Below are positions 6,658 through 8,630 of a stretch of 8,630 nt of DNA, one piece after another. The DNA lies in assembly GCA_023249695.1 (NCBI GenBank), contig JAHFCD010000065.1, forward strand, positions 1 to 8,630. The letters are read 5' to 3'. The notes under the pieces were generated by a model. It saw nothing but the letters and a program-made list of their open reading frames with translations, was not told where the DNA came from and ran no database searches. This DNA comes from Elusimicrobiota bacterium. GTDB taxonomy: Bacteria > Elusimicrobiota > Elusimicrobia > UBA1565 > UBA9628. Within the stretch, counting starts at the first letter, position 1. Each line of letters starts with the position of its first letter. The position numbers were made by a program, and so were the translations under genes.

Positions 6658-8630
6658 TTAGAATTGGAACGTCAGCGTCGTGCCGAAGGCGTACGCGAGG
6701 AAATCTTCCTCCTTCAGGAATTTGTGCCACAGTCGCTGCGCCGAGCCGTTGAGGGTCATGCGCAGGTTCTTCGCGATCTCGTAGTCGCCGCTGGTGTTCA
6801 GCGAGAAGAGCTTGGAGTTGTCGGCGACGGTCACCGGCGAGCGCCGCGAGGCGAACGAGGCGGAGGTCGTCCAAATGATGCGGTTGGTGAAGAGCAGCGG
6901 CTTCGCGGAGCCGGGCAGGCGGAGGCCGGCGGGCAGGGCCAGGTCGGCGCGGATGAGGATGCTCGGCGTGATGACCTCGACGTCCTGGGTCTTCACGCCG
7001 GTGCCGAGCATGGTCGTGTCCTTCGCGTAATCCACCTTCGGCGTGATGCGGAACTTGCGGATGTCGAAGGTGACCTGGGTCGTCACGTCCTCATGCTTCG
7101 TCTTCTGGGTGTTCGCGTCGATGCGCAGATCCTTGTTCTTGGAGGCGCGCAGGTTGTAGCTGACCAAAGTCTCGTATCTTTTAACGACGATCGTGCGTAG
7201 GGAGGTGGCGAACGCGTTCTCGGTGTTCAGGGTCGAGCCGACATTCTCCGTCGTGTGGATCGAGTACTTGAAGTCCATCTGGGTATTGGCCATCCAGCGC
7301 TCGGTGTGCCACAGCTGCTCGAGCTGGGCGATGCTCATCACGGCGTCGGGCAAGGTCCGCGAGACCGTCTTCGACGGCGTGCCCGTGACCTCGTTGCGCT
7401 GGAGGCTGAGCACGTAGTTGTTCGACAGGGACAGCGAGCGCCAGGCGGCGCTGCGCCCGGTCAGCGTGTAGCCGTCGAGCGGCGACCAGCGCTGGGTCGA
7501 GTTCCAGGTGTCGCGCAAAGTCAGGTTGGCGCGCTGGGCGACGGGGTTCGACGGCCGCAGCGGGCTTCGGATCCACAGCGCCTTCTGCGTGGAGTGGTCC
7601 TTCTCGATCTGGTTCCAGACGTCGCCGTCCTGAAGCTGGTAGCCGGAGATGATGTTGACCGAGTGGAACAGCTTCGTTCTCGGAAAAATGTCGCTGATCT
7701 GGATCGGCAGGCTGATCGCCGCGTTGGCCGAGCGGTTGACGGTCTTGATGTCGCCGGGCGCGAACACGAACGTGGAATTGACGAGCACGAACGTGGAGAC
7801 CGACAGGATGTTGTTCTCGATCGTGTCGATCTGGTAGTTGACCTGCGGGTTGAGCCAGCTCGTCAGGCGATAGTTCGACGAGAAGCCCGCCGACTGCGAA
7901 AACGACTTCGGATAGCGGGTCGAGAGCGGCGCGACCCCCGTCGAGTCGACCCGGCTTTCCGTCACCTTCGTCATCGACCAGGTCGGGTTGAAGGAGGAGC
8001 CGGTCCAGGGGGTGAAGGACAGGCGCAGGCCGTAGGAGTTCGTGCGCTCGGCGGTGTCGAAGTTCCCGACCGCGCGCTTGACGAGCGGATCGTCGAAGGT
8101 CACGTCGTAGCGGATGTGGCCGGCGTTGGCGTCGATCGTCCGGGGGAGGAAGCGGTTTTGCGACGGCACGCCGTACTGCAAGGTCCCGTTGTAGGTCTGG
8201 CGGTCGTCGAGGCGCGTCAGCAGCTCGTACTCCACCCGGTTGCGCGTGTGGGACAGGTTCAGGCGGGGATAGGCGCCGTAGGCGATGTTGCCCTGGGCCG
8301 ACCCGACCCAGGTCGTGACCTTCCCCTGCTGCAGGAGGTTGACGAGGTTCGACAGGTTGCCCGTCTGCACCGTGCTCGGCGTGTCGGTGATGTGCCGGTT
8401 GATGCTGAAGCTCATCGGGAACCACGCCAGGCGCGTCAGGCTCAGGTAGCTCGCGTCCTCGATGTTGTCCTGGTTGGCGACGACCGAGGTCGGCGTCTGG
8501 AAGTTGCGGTCGATCGCGCGGTGCTTGACGCCGAGGGTGCCCCAGCCGAGGATCTCGACGTCGGCCTGGATCTTGCTCGCGGTGCCGACGCGCGTGACGG
8601 GATCGACGAGGTGGATTTCGTTGAGGAAGA
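6658..8630 (-). CDS. SprA-like outer-membrane beta-barrel protein (partial, C-terminal 656 residues)
   Basis: The frame is open across the right edge. The first visible residues read FLNEIHLVDPVTRVG, and WGTLGVK, RNFQTPTS and YLSLTRLAWFPMSFSINR follow. This order resembles the segment of SprA containing NEIRLTD, FGSI and FFPEK/IPMYFSYS blocks. SprA is the giant outer-membrane channel of the Bacteroidota type IX secretion/gliding system. Most of the rest is alternating polar and hydrophobic beta-strands rich in Thr, Asn, Ser and aromatics, linked by short loops, as in large outer-membrane barrels. The last residues, FGTTLTFQF, end in Phe, the usual BAM recognition signal. The ATG at 8415 is internal, not the true start; full SprA proteins exceed 2000 residues. 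Relationship to SprA is by remembered pattern, so a different giant barrel family is possible. It is probably first in an operon with the lipoprotein and DUF3047 genes. Confidence 0.72.
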   Translation of the reverse strand, partial: FLNEIHLVDPVTRVGTASKIQADVEILGWGTLGVKHRAIDRNFQTPTSVVANQDNIEDASYLSLTRLAWFPMSFSINRHITDTPSTVQTGNLSNLVNLLQQGKVTTWVGSAQGNIAYGAYPRLNLSHTRNRVEYELLTRLDDRQTYNGTLQYGVPSQNRFLPRTIDANAGHIRYDVTFDDPLVKRAVGNFDTAERTNSYGLRLSFTPWTGSSFNPTWSMTKVTESRVDSTGVAPLSTRYPKSFSQSAGFSSNYRLTSWLNPQVNYQIDTIENNILSVSTFVLVNSTFVFAPGDIKTVNRSANAAISLPIQISDIFPRTKLFHSVNIISGYQLQDGDVWNQIEKDHSTQKALWIRSPLRPSNPVAQRANLTLRDTWNSTQRWSPLDGYTLTGRSAAWRSLSLSNNYVLSLQRNEVTGTPSKTVSRTLPDAVMSIAQLEQLWHTERWMANTQMDFKYSIHTTENVGSTLNTENAFATSLRTIVVKRYETLVSYNLRASKNKDLRIDANTQKTKHEDVTTQVTFDIRKFRITPKVDYAKDTTMLGTGVKTQDVEVITPSILIRADLALPAGLRLPGSAKPLLFTNRIIWTTSASFASRRSPVTVADNSKLFSLNTSGDYEIAKNLRMTLNGSAQRLWHKFLKEEDFLAYAFGTTLTFQF
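7762..7797 (-). repeat. Short in-frame tandem duplication in the barrel gene
   Basis: A 15-base unit at 7762-7776 recurs at 7783-7797 with one mismatch, an exact 21-base (7-codon) step. The protein reads STFVLVN followed by STFVFAP. It looks like a small strand-level duplication within a beta-hairpin. Confidence 0.6.

Noticed and set aside
7181..8425. Minus-strand frame of 414 residues inside the barrel gene
   Set aside because: It is a +1 shadow of the barrel frame; Gln/Arg/Pro/His-rich and without strand periodicity. The barrel frame is open through the right edge and ends in Phe.

Overview
This is a high-GC bacterial window densely packed with genes. It holds eight protein genes, two of them cut by the window edges. 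I see no tRNA, rRNA, CRISPR array or insertion sequence. Long runs of G/C-ending codons explain the many antisense shadow reading frames. The gene set includes a YtrA-type regulator with an ABC ATPase, a YgiQ radical SAM protein, a DUF3047 protein and a SprA-like outer-membrane barrel. It points to a Gram-negative, two-membrane bacterium. The look of the genes would fit a high-GC Elusimicrobiota or a similar uncultured lineage, but that is a guess from style; no marker gene here proves a phylum.

Left block (1-925, minus strand): a small GntR/YtrA-type regulator overlaps by four bases the ABC-transporter ATPase gene that runs off the left edge. Their shared promoter is unusually readable: TTGACA, 17 bp, TAGAAT, followed directly by a palindromic operator built from ACTAGT units at 8-bp steps. 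It looks like a self-repressed transporter operon. The same 107-bp gap carries the divergent start of the next operon.

Centre block (926-4337, plus strand): a YgiQ-family radical SAM protein, an alpha/beta-hydrolase esterase and a class I SAM-dependent methyltransferase are joined by two ATGA stop/start overlaps. They are almost certainly co-transcribed. The shared substrate or process, if any, is unknown.

Right block (4356-8630, minus strand), read right to left: the C-terminal 656 residues of a large SprA-like outer-membrane beta-barrel; after a 4-bp gap, a lipoprotein with two tandem RcpC/CpaB-like domains; after a GTGA overlap, a secreted DUF3047 protein; and after 19 bp, an alpha-solenoid (HEAT-like) protein that also seems to have its own start-proximal promoter. 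The barrel, lipoprotein and DUF3047 genes look like one envelope operon. This is the part of the window most likely to hold something undescribed: a SprA-type barrel paired with a pilus-assembly-like lipoprotein. The right and centre blocks converge with only 18 bp between stop codons.
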